Source of the DNA: Acetobacterium wieringae
Lineage (GTDB): Bacteria; Bacillota; Clostridia; Eubacteriales; Eubacteriaceae
NCBI RefSeq assembly: GCF_026646375.1
Contig: NZ_JAIPPU010000009.1
Span: forward strand, 88,746-152,745
DNA: 64,000 bases
Direction: 5' to 3'
Shown in pieces: positions 54,571-63,885 of this stretch. Numbering within the stretch: position 1 is the stretch's first letter; each line of letters starts with the position of its first letter. The translations under genes and the position numbers were made by a program. The notes below the pieces were generated by a model. That model did not search any database, was not told the DNA's origin, and worked only from the letters and a program-made list of their open reading frames with translations.

Positions 54571-56859
54571 ATGGCTGATAAAATAAAAGACATTTTAAAA
54601 GACCAAAAAGGCAGTTCGTTGGCATTTGTGATCATTATTGGTGTAATTATTATGATCATGGTTGTTTCGCTGCTGTCGGTGGCCAACAGTGACTTTACCT
54701 TTACCCAGCAAACGGTCGAGAGTCGCCAGGCTTATATTGATGCCAAGTCGGTGATTGAGTTTGGGAAGATTTTTATTAATAATGATATGGCGGAATTAAA
54801 TGGTTATCAACTGGAAAAAATAGAAAAACAAAATCAATTGAATGCGTTAGATTCTACAGATCCCGATAATCAGGTGCTGATTGCATCATTGCAAATGCGT
54901 ATATCACAGTTAAATAATCTTATTAGTGGAAAAGAAAACGAATATCCCAAGCAGATTTTTGGGACTAAAAATAGTGTTACAGGAAATATTGACGATATGT
55001 CTTCATTGATTGCTCGAAGCAACGGTGATACAACTCCATTGGCGACCGGAAAAGTGATTCTGGGTGAATGTCATTTAACAGTGAATGGCGATGGTGCTGC
55101 GCGAGTGTATACATTTAATATTGATGTTCAAGGTTTGCGGCGAGAGCTTAATTATAAGGTCGATATACCGGTGCAAGCTGATTCGGGAACTGGAAGTGTT
55201 TCAGGACCACCAGTGGAGGATGCGGGTGCTCGAAATACAAATATCCACGTTGCCGGAAATAAGGTCAAAATTAATATTCAAGGAGAAGGAAACGAAAAAG
55301 AGGATTCTGGCGGAGTGCTCAGCGTAGAATACCCTAATCTAAGTTTAGATATTGGAAGAAATAAGGATAATAATAGTAAGTTTGAGTGGATGAACGGAAA
55401 AACGCTGGATATGAAGGCAAAAAATATCTATGTGACTGCACCGATGCCAACAACCGGGGTTTGGCAGGCTGAATTCAATTTGGGAGATAGAAATATAACG
55501 GAGACGATTTGGTTCAAACAAAATTATGTTCAGAATAATGGTTCAGGAAAAACAAATACGTTTAAAGCCAAAACAATTATTTTTGACAAGAATCTGACGA
55601 TAAATGATAATACAAATCTAAATATCGAATGTGATACCCTTTGGGTTAAGGGGGATATTTTAATCAATGCTTCTGGTGGAACGAAATCTTCTTTATTTAT
55701 TAATGCAAAGAATATTATCATTGGAGATTATACCAATAATCTTAATGGGAATATCAAGGTGGGAGATCGTTCGAAAATTGTTTGGACGTGTAGTGATAAT
55801 ATCTGGATTCGCGGCAATTTGGATCTGCTAACAAATTCAACGGATTTTTCAAATCCGGATAATAGCCTGACGGCAAAAAATATTTCAATTGGACGAGCAT
55901 CTAATCCAAGTAACGTAACGGTAAAAAATGGGACAAGCGTCATTTGGGATTGCGAAAATTTCTGGCTTCATGGTGATATGACGACGATAACATCGGGTTC
56001 TCATCAGGAATTTAAAAATATTGTATATTTCTATTCGGGAAAAATAAATTTATCCAATAATTGTCAGATATCAGTAACAGGTAAACAAAACTCAAAAAAT
56101 CAGATTTTTGTGGGAGGAATTATTCCGTTAGAATCAATTGCCTATAATCTTAAGATTAAAAACGTTGAACTCTTTCAGTGTAATGGTGATTTTGGACTAA
56201 AACAAAATTCAGTGCTGGAATTAGAGGCTCAGAATATTCTTGTTAAGGGGAATCTAACAGTTAATCGAACCGGAACCCTGAATATCAATACCCAATATCT
56301 TGATGTTACCGGGAAGACCTATATTGATAATGCATTAATGAATATCAGTGGTAATGGAACACTAAAAGCCCGATTTAACGGTTATGAACAGTATAATTCA
56401 ACAGTTAATATGACTGGTGCCGAAAAAATTATCTTTGGAAACCCGGTGATTTTAAAGTATGATAATCCGCCAACTTTGACGCTCAATGTAGAGTCGGACA
56501 GTATCTATTTAAACAGTAGTGGAGGAGACATCAAAAAGAAAACGCAATTAAAATACTCAGGAAATAATGATGGAAATGTTACAGATTTTTATTTCTATCC
56601 CGATCAGTTAGTGTTTAAAGACTGGGAGACGGATCGAACCATTAAGCCGGGAAAATATCAATCCGTTACAGGTAATAAACTGGAAGATCTCCCTCTGGAA
56701 CCATTAGCTTATAACAGTTCACCGGAATGGCTTCCTTTGGCGGTAATATTATTAAATCCTGCAGAACCAAGTGTTTCGATTGCGTGGTCTTCTGATGATC
56801 CAGTTGACCCTGACGACCCATCAGAGATAAATAAACGGGGAACTGAGAAATATTATTAA
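54571..56859 (+). CDS. Large pilin-like (PilX-type) protein with repeat-rich ectodomain
   Basis: 762 residues from ATG 54571, preceded by TGGAGG at 54558-54563; a GTG at 54523 is in frame but less likely. The N-terminus 'KDQKGSSLAFVIIIGVIIMI' has the KG-plus-hydrophobic-helix layout of PilX-type minor pilins, without the usual Glu5. The long remainder is rich in Asn, Lys, Ile and Thr, with recurring short beta segments such as 'NILVKGNLTVNRTGTLNINT', suggesting a beta-solenoid. The gene is more AT-rich than its neighbours. It may be a pilus-tip or surface adhesin. There are no Cys-rich or enzyme motifs. Confidence 0.75.
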   Translation: MADKIKDILKDQKGSSLAFVIIIGVIIMIMVVSLLSVANSDFTFTQQTVESRQAYIDAKSVIEFGKIFINNDMAELNGYQLEKIEKQNQLNALDSTDPDNQVLIASLQMRISQLNNLISGKENEYPKQIFGTKNSVTGNIDDMSSLIARSNGDTTPLATGKVILGECHLTVNGDGAARVYTFNIDVQGLRRELNYKVDIPVQADSGTGSVSGPPVEDAGARNTNIHVAGNKVKINIQGEGNEKEDSGGVLSVEYPNLSLDIGRNKDNNSKFEWMNGKTLDMKAKNIYVTAPMPTTGVWQAEFNLGDRNITETIWFKQNYVQNNGSGKTNTFKAKTIIFDKNLTINDNTNLNIECDTLWVKGDILINASGGTKSSLFINAKNIIIGDYTNNLNGNIKVGDRSKIVWTCSDNIWIRGNLDLLTNSTDFSNPDNSLTAKNISIGRASNPSNVTVKNGTSVIWDCENFWLHGDMTTITSGSHQEFKNIVYFYSGKINLSNNCQISVTGKQNSKNQIFVGGIIPLESIAYNLKIKNVELFQCNGDFGLKQNSVLELEAQNILVKGNLTVNRTGTLNINTQYLDVTGKTYIDNALMNISGNGTLKARFNGYEQYNSTVNMTGAEKIIFGNPVILKYDNPPTLTLNVESDSIYLNSSGGDIKKKTQLKYSGNNDGNVTDFYFYPDQLVFKDWETDRTIKPGKYQSVTGNKLEDLPLEPLAYNSSPEWLPLAVILLNPAEPSVSIAWSSDDPVDPDDPSEINKRGTEKYY

Positions 56860-56868
56860 GGGGGCATC

Positions 56869-57285
56869 ATGAATAAGATTTTGAAGAACAATGATGGAAT
56901 TACCCTGATTGAAACAGTTGTTTCAACGGCGATTATTATGATAATTCTCGTTTCAGTTGTTGGTGCTTTGATGTATGGACAAAAGATGATAGTCTTTACG
57001 GATAGCAAAAACAATGCAGCGGCAATCGGGCAAGACCAGATTGATAAAATGATTGCAGCCTTTGAAGCTGGAGAAACGCCGGGAAGTTATCCAGACTTAA
57101 TTGATGGACATGCGGTTGATATTGTTGTAAATAGTAATGTGATAGATGAAAAGACAGTATATAATATCAGCATAAGAGTGTATTATAATAGTGGAGATTC
57201 TTACGTTGACCTTGTCGCATTGGCCAAATATTACAATAACAAGAATAAGGATAAGCCGTTTTCAGAGGGCGGTGATTTTGTATGA
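56869..57285 (+). CDS. Minor pilin (PilV-like)
   Basis: 138 residues. Prepilin-type N-terminus 'MNKILKNNDG-ITLIETV' with Gly at the cleavage site and Glu5, followed by the helix 'VVSTAIIMIILVSVVGALMYG'. A small globular domain follows. GGGGGC precedes the ATG weakly. It lies ten bases after the large pilin-like gene and overlaps the next minor pilin gene by four bases. It probably primes or decorates the pilus. Confidence 0.85.
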   Translation: MNKILKNNDGITLIETVVSTAIIMIILVSVVGALMYGQKMIVFTDSKNNAAAIGQDQIDKMIAAFEAGETPGSYPDLIDGHAVDIVVNSNVIDEKTVYNISIRVYYNSGDSYVDLVALAKYYNNKNKDKPFSEGGDFV

Positions 57286-57794
57286 AGAAGCTGTTTAATA
57301 ATCACGATAAGAATGGTTTCACATTGGTGGAATTGCTTGTGTCGTTACTTATCTCGGGTATTTTGATATTTACAGTAATGACGGTTTTTTTGATGTCACA
57401 AAAGCTTTATATTCACGGTGAGGGAATTTCATATAAACAAAAGAGTATTACCAATGTAGAAACGGAACTGCAAAATTCATTAGCTAAAGCAATTGAAGTC
57501 AGGGTGGATCAAACAGCTGGTGGTGATTATAGTATCGGTTTTAATGGAGCAGGTGACTGTAACATTGATCCTGGTGGATATGTTTCGGATCAAGTCAAGG
57601 ATATTCAATTGGAAATAGTTGGAGATACCATGTCTTACAAACTGATTCCGAAGAACAGTGCCATGTCAACCTTAAGTGGCGGGATTGTTTTAAATAATTT
57701 TGACCACCCTGATTTTGACCATGATGGTTTTGTGAATGGGTCTTTAAAAACAAATTTGCCTAAATATCTAGTTGTGACATTTGCGGCTCCCTAG
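57282..57794 (+). CDS. Minor pilin (PilW-like)
   Basis: 170 residues. Clear class III signal 'NG-FTLVELLVS' with Glu5 and the hydrophobic helix 'LLISGILIFTVMTVFLMSQ'. The longer globular part and place after a PilV-like gene recall PilW. A Ca-ligand-like patch 'FDHPDFDHDGFVNG' lies near residue 148. It is the last gene of the pilus cluster; no clear terminator follows, only a small TTAAACT/AGTTTAA stem near 57834. Confidence 0.85.
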   Translation: MKKLFNNHDKNGFTLVELLVSLLISGILIFTVMTVFLMSQKLYIHGEGISYKQKSITNVETELQNSLAKAIEVRVDQTAGGDYSIGFNGAGDCNIDPGGYVSDQVKDIQLEIVGDTMSYKLIPKNSAMSTLSGGIVLNNFDHPDFDHDGFVNGSLKTNLPKYLVVTFAAP

Positions 57795-57900
57795 ACTGAA
57801 AGAAAAAGATAAAGTTCAAAAACTGTTTTATAATTAAACTTGAGTTTAAAGAATTAATTTTCATACAAAATTAAAGAGACAAAGCATTTCAGGAGGAAAC

Positions 57901-58332
57901 ATGAAAAAAGTAGAATTTTACGAACCGGCTGGCTGTGCCGGCGGTGTTTGTGACCCGATGATCGAGGCGGATCTGCTTCGCATTGAACATATGGTTCAGG
58001 ATTTGAGAGAGCGGGGCGTTGCGGTAATGCGCTATAATGTGATGGATGATATGCCAGCTTTTATGGAAAGCTTTATTGTCAAAGAAGCCATTGCGACCAA
58101 AGGGATTGAGTGTCTGCCGTTGACCATTGTTGATGGAAAAATTGAAATGACAGGAAAATACCCCACTGATTTTGCTTTGGCAAAATGGGCGGGACTGCCC
58201 TGGAGTGATCTGGAAATTTATGCGGAACGGGAAAAGCGCGAAAAAACAGTCTTTTTGGGCTTTGGTGACGAAGTGAAAGGGAATGATTGCGACGACAGCG
58301 ATTGTAGCGGGGACTGCGATAGCTGCGGTTGA
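57901..58332 (+). CDS. ArsD-like metallochaperone-type protein with Cys-rich tail
   Basis: 143 residues. The N-terminus 'VEFYEPAGCAGGVCDPMIEADLLRI' and 'GVAVMRYNVMDDMPAF' follow ArsD, the arsenite/antimonite metallochaperone. ArsD normally has a Cys-Cys pair plus a third Cys; here the site is 'GCAGGVC' with only two. The C-terminal tail 'CDDSDCSGDCDSCG' adds four more Cys and looks metal-binding. No arsA, arsB or arsR gene is near. AGGAGG precedes the ATG and a terminator follows at 58360-58385. It may handle another soft metal or a redox signal. Confidence 0.78.
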   Translation: MKKVEFYEPAGCAGGVCDPMIEADLLRIEHMVQDLRERGVAVMRYNVMDDMPAFMESFIVKEAIATKGIECLPLTIVDGKIEMTGKYPTDFALAKWAGLPWSDLEIYAEREKREKTVFLGFGDEVKGNDCDDSDCSGDCDSCG

Positions 58333-58359
58333 TTAGTAAAATAATTCGTAAAAAAAATT

Positions 58360-58385
58360 GAAATGCGAGAGCATTTCTTTTTTTT
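58360..58385 (+). terminator. Terminator after the ArsD-like gene
   Basis: GAAATGC (58360-58366), GAGA loop, GCATTTC (58371-58377), then eight T. Confidence 0.88.
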
Positions 58386-58586
58386 GACAAAAATTACCAC
58401 AAGAATTTATTATCGCAATTGTATATTTATTAACAAGGAGAATATTAGCAAAGGATTTCAGCGAAAACGGGGAAAAATCGGGCAAAAATCAGGATTCGCC
58501 TGCAAATATTTATATTGAAAAAGTTTGTATTTTACCCTAATAAAGTGGTAGAATAATATGCAATGTGAAAAGAAGGAGAATTTAGT

Positions 58587-60020
58587 ATGCAATTTGACCG
58601 AAAGCTTCAGCTTGCAACGGACTTATACCAATTTACCATGGGAAATGTATACGTTCAGGATGGCAAGGAAAAAGAAGAAGCAGTCTTTGACGTTTTTATC
58701 AGAAACAACCCATTTGCCGGGGGTTACACTGTTGTAGCCGGACTGGAGCAGGTGATTGAGTACATCAAGGGCATCCGGTTTACCAGTGAAGATACGGCAT
58801 TACTGAAAAAGAATCATCCTGAATTTTCACCCGCTTTTTTAGCTTATCTGGAGAACTTTAAATTCGAAGGGGAAATTTTTGCCATTCCGGAAGGCAGTAT
58901 TATTTTTCCGATGGAGCCGATTATTCGGGTCAAAGCGCCGCTAATCCAAGCTCAGATTGTCGAAACCACGATTCTGAGCATTGTCAATCATCAGACCCTG
59001 ATTGCCACCAAGGCTGCCCGGATTATTGAAGAAGCCCGGGGTGATGTGGTGATGGAGTTTGGGTTGCGCCGAGCCCATGGAACCGAAGCCGGTTTTTACG
59101 GTGCCCGGGCCGCCGTTATTGGTGGCTGTGCCGGAACCAGTGTGGTGGAAACCGAAGCGATGCTTAATCGACCGGCGATGGGAACCATGAGCCATAGCTT
59201 TATTCTGAGCTATGATACGGAGCTGGAAGCCTTCGAAAAATACGTTAAGTACAATCCCGATAATGCCACCCTCTTGGTGGATACCTATAATACTCTGGAA
59301 AAAGGCGTGCCTAACGCCATCAAGGTTTTTAAAAAAGCTTTGGCCGAAGGGGCGATTACTGGTCGCTATGGGATTCGGATCGATTCTGGTGATTTGGCCT
59401 ATTTCAGTATCGAAGCTCGAAAAATGCTCGACGAAGCCGGACTTCACGATGCCGGGATTGTGGCTTCATCAGATCTGGACGAACACCTTATTAAAGATTT
59501 AAAAAGCCAGGGGGCAAAAATCAATTCATGGGGTGTTGGCACCAAGTTGATTACCGCCTATGATTGTCCAGCATTGGGTGGTGTGTATAAATTGTCGGTG
59601 ATTTCCGGTAAATCGAAACTGAAGGTCTCCAATGATCCGGAAAAGATCACCAATCCCGGATACAAGAAAATATTTCGCATCTATGGGAAGAGCAATGGGA
59701 TGGCCCTGGCGGATCTGATTACCCTCGAAGATGAAACCATCAATGAAGATGAGCCGTTGACCATTTTTCATCCGGTGCATACCTGGAAAAAACGAATAAT
59801 CAATGATTATTATATTCGGGAATTGCTGGTACCGGTTTTTATCAATGGAAATTGTGTTTATCAGTCACCGACGATTGCAGAGATTCAACAGCACTTGAAA
59901 GATGAAAAAAATAGTTTATGGCCGGCGTTTAAGCGGATGGTCAATCCCCATGTGTATCATGTTGATTTATCTGAAAAGCTTTGGGCACTGAAACAAAAGC
60001 TGTTAAGTGAGGCTGAATAA
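58587..60020 (+). CDS. pncB: Nicotinate phosphoribosyltransferase
   Basis: 477 residues. Characteristic parts are 'LATDLYQFTMGNVYVQDGK' near residue 10, 'EFGLRRAHGTEAGFYGARAA' near 154, 'GTMSHSFI' near 202 with the phosphorylated His position, 'YGIRIDSGDLAYFS' near 262, and 'INSWGVGTKLIT' near 311. It makes nicotinate mononucleotide from nicotinate and PRPP for NAD salvage. A TTGTAT/TAGAAT promoter candidate lies at about 58525-58554. AGAAGGAG precedes the ATG. Confidence 0.95.
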   Translation: MQFDRKLQLATDLYQFTMGNVYVQDGKEKEEAVFDVFIRNNPFAGGYTVVAGLEQVIEYIKGIRFTSEDTALLKKNHPEFSPAFLAYLENFKFEGEIFAIPEGSIIFPMEPIIRVKAPLIQAQIVETTILSIVNHQTLIATKAARIIEEARGDVVMEFGLRRAHGTEAGFYGARAAVIGGCAGTSVVETEAMLNRPAMGTMSHSFILSYDTELEAFEKYVKYNPDNATLLVDTYNTLEKGVPNAIKVFKKALAEGAITGRYGIRIDSGDLAYFSIEARKMLDEAGLHDAGIVASSDLDEHLIKDLKSQGAKINSWGVGTKLITAYDCPALGGVYKLSVISGKSKLKVSNDPEKITNPGYKKIFRIYGKSNGMALADLITLEDETINEDEPLTIFHPVHTWKKRIINDYYIRELLVPVFINGNCVYQSPTIAEIQQHLKDEKNSLWPAFKRMVNPHVYHVDLSEKLWALKQKLLSEAE

Positions 60021-60050
60021 AATTTAAGTTGTGATGATGACTTAAGAAAA

Positions 60051-61109
60051 ATGGATACAATCATGAAAACAAAAATAATAAATATAGAAGTGCTTGATGA
60101 GTCGACTTTAGCTGACTTGGAAGCGGTTGCCAGTCTAATCCGATTTGGAGGCACGGTGGTATTTCCCACTGAAACAGTTTATGGCCTGGGTGCCGATGCA
60201 CTAAATCCTCAGGCGATTAAAAAGATTTTTGCGGCTAAGGGCAGGCCGGATGACAATCCGCTGATTGTTCATGTTGCCAGTCTGGATGAAGTGAAGCCAT
60301 TGGTTGCGAATATTCCAGAGCAGGCAAAAAAACTGATGCAGGTATTCTGGCCAGGTCCGTTGACCATTATCATGGAGAAAGCGGCATCAATTCCCACTGA
60401 AGTAACGGGGGGGTTGAATACGGTCGGGGTTCGCTTGCCCGATCATCCCATTGCTCAGGCCTTTATTAAAATGGCAGGCTGCCCGATTGCTGCACCCAGT
60501 GCCAATCGTTCAGGCCGTCCCAGCCCAACCCAGGGAAAACATGTCCTGGAAGATCTGGATGGGCGGGTTGATGGTATTATTTTATCTTCCGATACGGAGC
60601 TGGGTTTGGAATCCACGGTGATTGATATGACGGTGGAGCCGCCAGTGGTGCTGCGGCCAGGGGATATTACCCTGGCAGAACTACGGGAGATTTTGGGTGA
60701 GGTGGCGGTTTCTGCCAATGTAACCGAAAATGTGGTGCCGGAAAAGATTTCATCCCCAGGGATGAAATACACCCACTATTCACCCAAGGGTGAACTGGTG
60801 GTGGTTAAGGGAAGTCCGCAAGAAATCCGGGACAAGATTAACCGGGCGCTTTCACATCATAAAGGAAAGTCAATGACTATTGGGGTGTTGGCCAGCGATG
60901 AAACCATGGGCTTTTATCAGGAAGGTCTGATTATTTCCCTGGGCAGCCGAAATGATCCCAAAGAAATGGCCAAAAACCTGTTTTCACGACTTCGTACCTT
61001 TGATGAATTGGGTGTTGAAAAAATATTTGCCGAGGATATTCCCTTGAATAATGAAACGTTGGCATTAATTAATCGTCTGTATAAGGCGGCGGGTTATGCC
61101 TTTATATAA
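60051..61109 (+). CDS. Threonylcarbamoyl-AMP synthase (Sua5 type)
   Basis: 352 residues: an N-terminal YrdC domain (about 20-210) with 'GTVVFPTETVYGLGADALN' and 'KGRPDDNPLIVHV', 'PSANRSGRPSPT', and a C-terminal Sua5 domain with 'ISSPGMKYTHYSPKGELV' near 237. It makes threonylcarbamoyl-adenylate for the t6A base of tRNA. The ribosome site is weak for both ATG 60051 and ATG 60063; the first is kept. It lies 30 bases after pncB and just before rpiB, so co-transcription is likely. Confidence 0.93.
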   Translation: MDTIMKTKIINIEVLDESTLADLEAVASLIRFGGTVVFPTETVYGLGADALNPQAIKKIFAAKGRPDDNPLIVHVASLDEVKPLVANIPEQAKKLMQVFWPGPLTIIMEKAASIPTEVTGGLNTVGVRLPDHPIAQAFIKMAGCPIAAPSANRSGRPSPTQGKHVLEDLDGRVDGIILSSDTELGLESTVIDMTVEPPVVLRPGDITLAELREILGEVAVSANVTENVVPEKISSPGMKYTHYSPKGELVVVKGSPQEIRDKINRALSHHKGKSMTIGVLASDETMGFYQEGLIISLGSRNDPKEMAKNLFSRLRTFDELGVEKIFAEDIPLNNETLALINRLYKAAGYAFI

Positions 61110-61127
61110 ATAGGAAGGAAAATAAGA

Positions 61128-61577
61128 ATGAAAATAGCAATCGGATCAGACCATGGTGGACTGGCACTAAAAGAAGTCGTTAAAACATTTTTAATTGAAC
61201 AGGGACACGAGGTGGTTGACTACGGAACAAAAACAGCCGATTCCTGCGACTACCCCATTTACGGGGAACGGGTTGGCGAAGCGGTCAGCTTTGGAGACTG
61301 TGACCGGGGCATCGCAATTTGCGGAACGGGTCTGGGGATTTCCATGGCGGTTAACAAGGTGCCGGGTATCCGGGGTGCTTTGTGTACCAATGAGTTTATG
61401 GCCGAAATGTCAAGAGAACACAATGACGCCAACGTCCTGGTATTGGGGGCCCGGGTTTTAGGTGAGGGTCTGGCATTGCGGATTGTCAAAGTCTGGCTGG
61501 AAACGAAGTTTGGCGGGGATCGTCATCAACGACGGATCGATGAGATTACTGCCATCGAAAAAAAATATTCAAAATAA
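61128..61577 (+). CDS. rpiB: Ribose-5-phosphate isomerase B
   Basis: 149 residues. Diagnostic parts are 'IAIGSDHGGLALK' at the N-terminus, 'DCDRGIAICGTGLGISMAVNK' near residue 63 with the catalytic Cys, and 'EHNDANVLVLGARVLG' near 98. It interconverts ribose 5-phosphate and ribulose 5-phosphate. AGGAAGG precedes the ATG. The gap of 179 bases to the atp operon holds a GGAAAA/TTTTCC stem and probably the atp promoter. Confidence 0.95.
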   Translation: MKIAIGSDHGGLALKEVVKTFLIEQGHEVVDYGTKTADSCDYPIYGERVGEAVSFGDCDRGIAICGTGLGISMAVNKVPGIRGALCTNEFMAEMSREHNDANVLVLGARVLGEGLALRIVKVWLETKFGGDRHQRRIDEITAIEKKYSK

Positions 61578-61756
61578 CAAAAAAATAGAATTGCTGTATA
61601 TACAAGTCTATAAAATTGTGATACTATATGAAAAAGATTTCACGGAAAAGGATAAATATTAGTTTTTTCCTTTGGTTTGTAGAATAATTAACAAATGATA
61701 TGACAAAAAATAACAGAAATATAACGAAATATTACTGCAAAGGTTTGGAGTGTTGA

Positions 61757-62098
61757 ATGAAGCGGGAAAAAGAGAAACCGTATAAATACCTGGCGATGAT
61801 CTCACAGATTGGGATATCAGTACTTGTTCCGGTCGGCATTATGATTTTTATCGGCAAGGTTCTGGATTTCTATTTTCATACTGGCAACATGGTGGTGATT
61901 ATCTTAGCGGTGCTGGGAGTTATGGCTGGTTTGCGAAACATGTATGTAATTCCTCTGCGGTTGAGTGAAAAGGCTCAGAAATTAACAGAAGAAAATGAGA
62001 CAGATGAAGAACGAGCTGCCAGAAAAAAGCGTGCCCAAGACTATCGGGATCAGATAAAGAAGGAAGATGAAAACAATGAAAACGATACAGAGTTTTAA
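61757..62098 (+). CDS. AtpZ/AtpI-like small membrane protein, first gene of the atp operon
   Basis: 113 residues with two membrane helices (about 15-37 and 46-66) and a long charged tail rich in Glu, Lys and Arg. This fits the small AtpZ-type proteins encoded ahead of atpI in many F-ATPase operons, which together are thought to help Mg/Ca handling or c-ring assembly. It overlaps the next gene. TTTGGAG precedes the ATG. Confidence 0.75.
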   Translation: MKREKEKPYKYLAMISQIGISVLVPVGIMIFIGKVLDFYFHTGNMVVIILAVLGVMAGLRNMYVIPLRLSEKAQKLTEENETDEERAARKKRAQDYRDQIKKEDENNENDTEF

Positions 62099-62477
62099 CA
62101 AATTGTCTTTAGAAACACGAATAATGATTGAAGGTGGATTGGTCAGTCTCGGTTTGATGCTGTTTAGTTTTCTCTCTAAAGATCCGCTGGCTTTTGCCCT
62201 AGGCGTGCTCTTTGGTGGCGCGTACAGTATTCTTAATTTTCGACTCATGCAATTAACCTTTAACAAAGCGATGAAAATGCCATCGGCGAGGGCTCAAAAA
62301 TATGTTCAGACCAGATATTTTTTGAGATACCTGATAACCGGTGTTGTTATATATGTGGCAATTATTAATCCTTGGGTGAACATCATTGGTGTTTTACTTG
62401 GGTTGGTTGCCGTAAAAATTTCAGTTTTAATCAATACAACAGTATCAAAAAAAAACGTCTTGATCAATGAGGCGTAA
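62076..62477 (+). CDS. atpI: ATP synthase subunit I
   Basis: 133 residues from ATG 62076, which has GAAGGAAG about nine bases upstream; ATG 62067 directly abuts that site. Four membrane helices. AtpI helps assemble the c-ring, notably in Na+ ATP synthases. It overlaps the end of the preceding gene, and subunit a follows after 62 bases that contain a near-copy of the sequence around its own stop. Confidence 0.8.
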   Translation: MKTIQSFNKLSLETRIMIEGGLVSLGLMLFSFLSKDPLAFALGVLFGGAYSILNFRLMQLTFNKAMKMPSARAQKYVQTRYFLRYLITGVVIYVAIINPWVNIIGVLLGLVAVKISVLINTTVSKKNVLINEA

Positions 62478-62535
62478 AAATCCAAAAACACAATAGGCGT
62501 TTTTAATTTAAAACGTCTGGACAATGAGGTGAAAA
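62451..62535 (+). repeat. Imperfect direct repeat at the atpI-atpB junction
   Basis: About 27 bases around 62452-62479 (AAACGTCTTGATCAATGAGG...) recur at about 62508-62535 (AAACGTCTGGACAATGAGG...) with few changes. The first copy spans the atpI stop, the second the ribosome site of atpB. AGGCGTTTT and AAAACGTCT within it can also form a stem. Confidence 0.6.
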
Positions 62536-62539
62536 AACA

Positions 62540-63202
62540 ATGGAAGGCCCAAAAATTTACGGGTATATCTACGGATTCCCAATCACACAAACACTTGTGA
62601 ACACCTGGATAATCATGGTGATGATTCTGGTTGTGTGTGCTATTTTGACAAAAAATATGCAAAAGCGTCCAGGAAAAGCCCAAGTCATTGCTGAAACCAT
62701 TGTCACGGTTATGGATAGTTTAGTCGGCCAAACGATGGGAAAAGATAAGATGAAGTTTGCTCCTTGGATGCTTGCTCTAATTATGTTTCTCGCGTTTTCG
62801 AACACGTCTGGAATCTATGGTCTGAGATCTCCGACAGCCGATTTAAACTGTACAGTTGGCCTGGCTTTGATGACATTCTTTATGACCCAGTTCTTTGGTT
62901 TAAAATCAAAGGGATTGGGAGGCTACCTCAAGGGTTTCCTTGAGCCGATGCCGTTCTTGCTGCCAATTAATATTATTGGCGAATTTGCCAATCCGGTTTC
63001 CCTGTCTTTCCGTCTTTTCGGAAACATGCTTGGTGGCGGGATTATCATGGCGCTACTGTATTCAGCGTTAGCAGGACTGTACTTCTTCCCGATCGTACTT
63101 CCTGTACCATTCCATTTCTATTTTGATATCTTCTCAGGATTATTGCAAAGCTTTATCTTTACAATGCTATCCATGGTGTTTATTTCTGGGGCTATGGATT
63201 AA
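62540..63202 (+). CDS. atpB: ATP synthase subunit a
   Basis: 220 residues with about six membrane helices. The essential Arg lies in 'LSFRLFGNMLGG' near residue 155, and 'GEFANPVSLSFR' is the usual context. It forms the ion half-channels against the c-ring. GAGGTG precedes the ATG. The downstream c subunits have a full Na+ site, so it should conduct Na+. Confidence 0.94.
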   Translation: MEGPKIYGYIYGFPITQTLVNTWIIMVMILVVCAILTKNMQKRPGKAQVIAETIVTVMDSLVGQTMGKDKMKFAPWMLALIMFLAFSNTSGIYGLRSPTADLNCTVGLALMTFFMTQFFGLKSKGLGGYLKGFLEPMPFLLPINIIGEFANPVSLSFRLFGNMLGGGIIMALLYSALAGLYFFPIVLPVPFHFYFDIFSGLLQSFIFTMLSMVFISGAMD

Positions 63203-63529
<327 letters not shown>

Positions 63530-63585
63530 TTGTCGTACTGATTTATTCATTACGAATCCCTTTTAGAAGGGAAGGAAATTTTTAG

Positions 63586-63852
<267 letters not shown>

Positions 63853-63885
63853 TTAAAAATAATTTTAAATTTCGGTTGAAATTAG

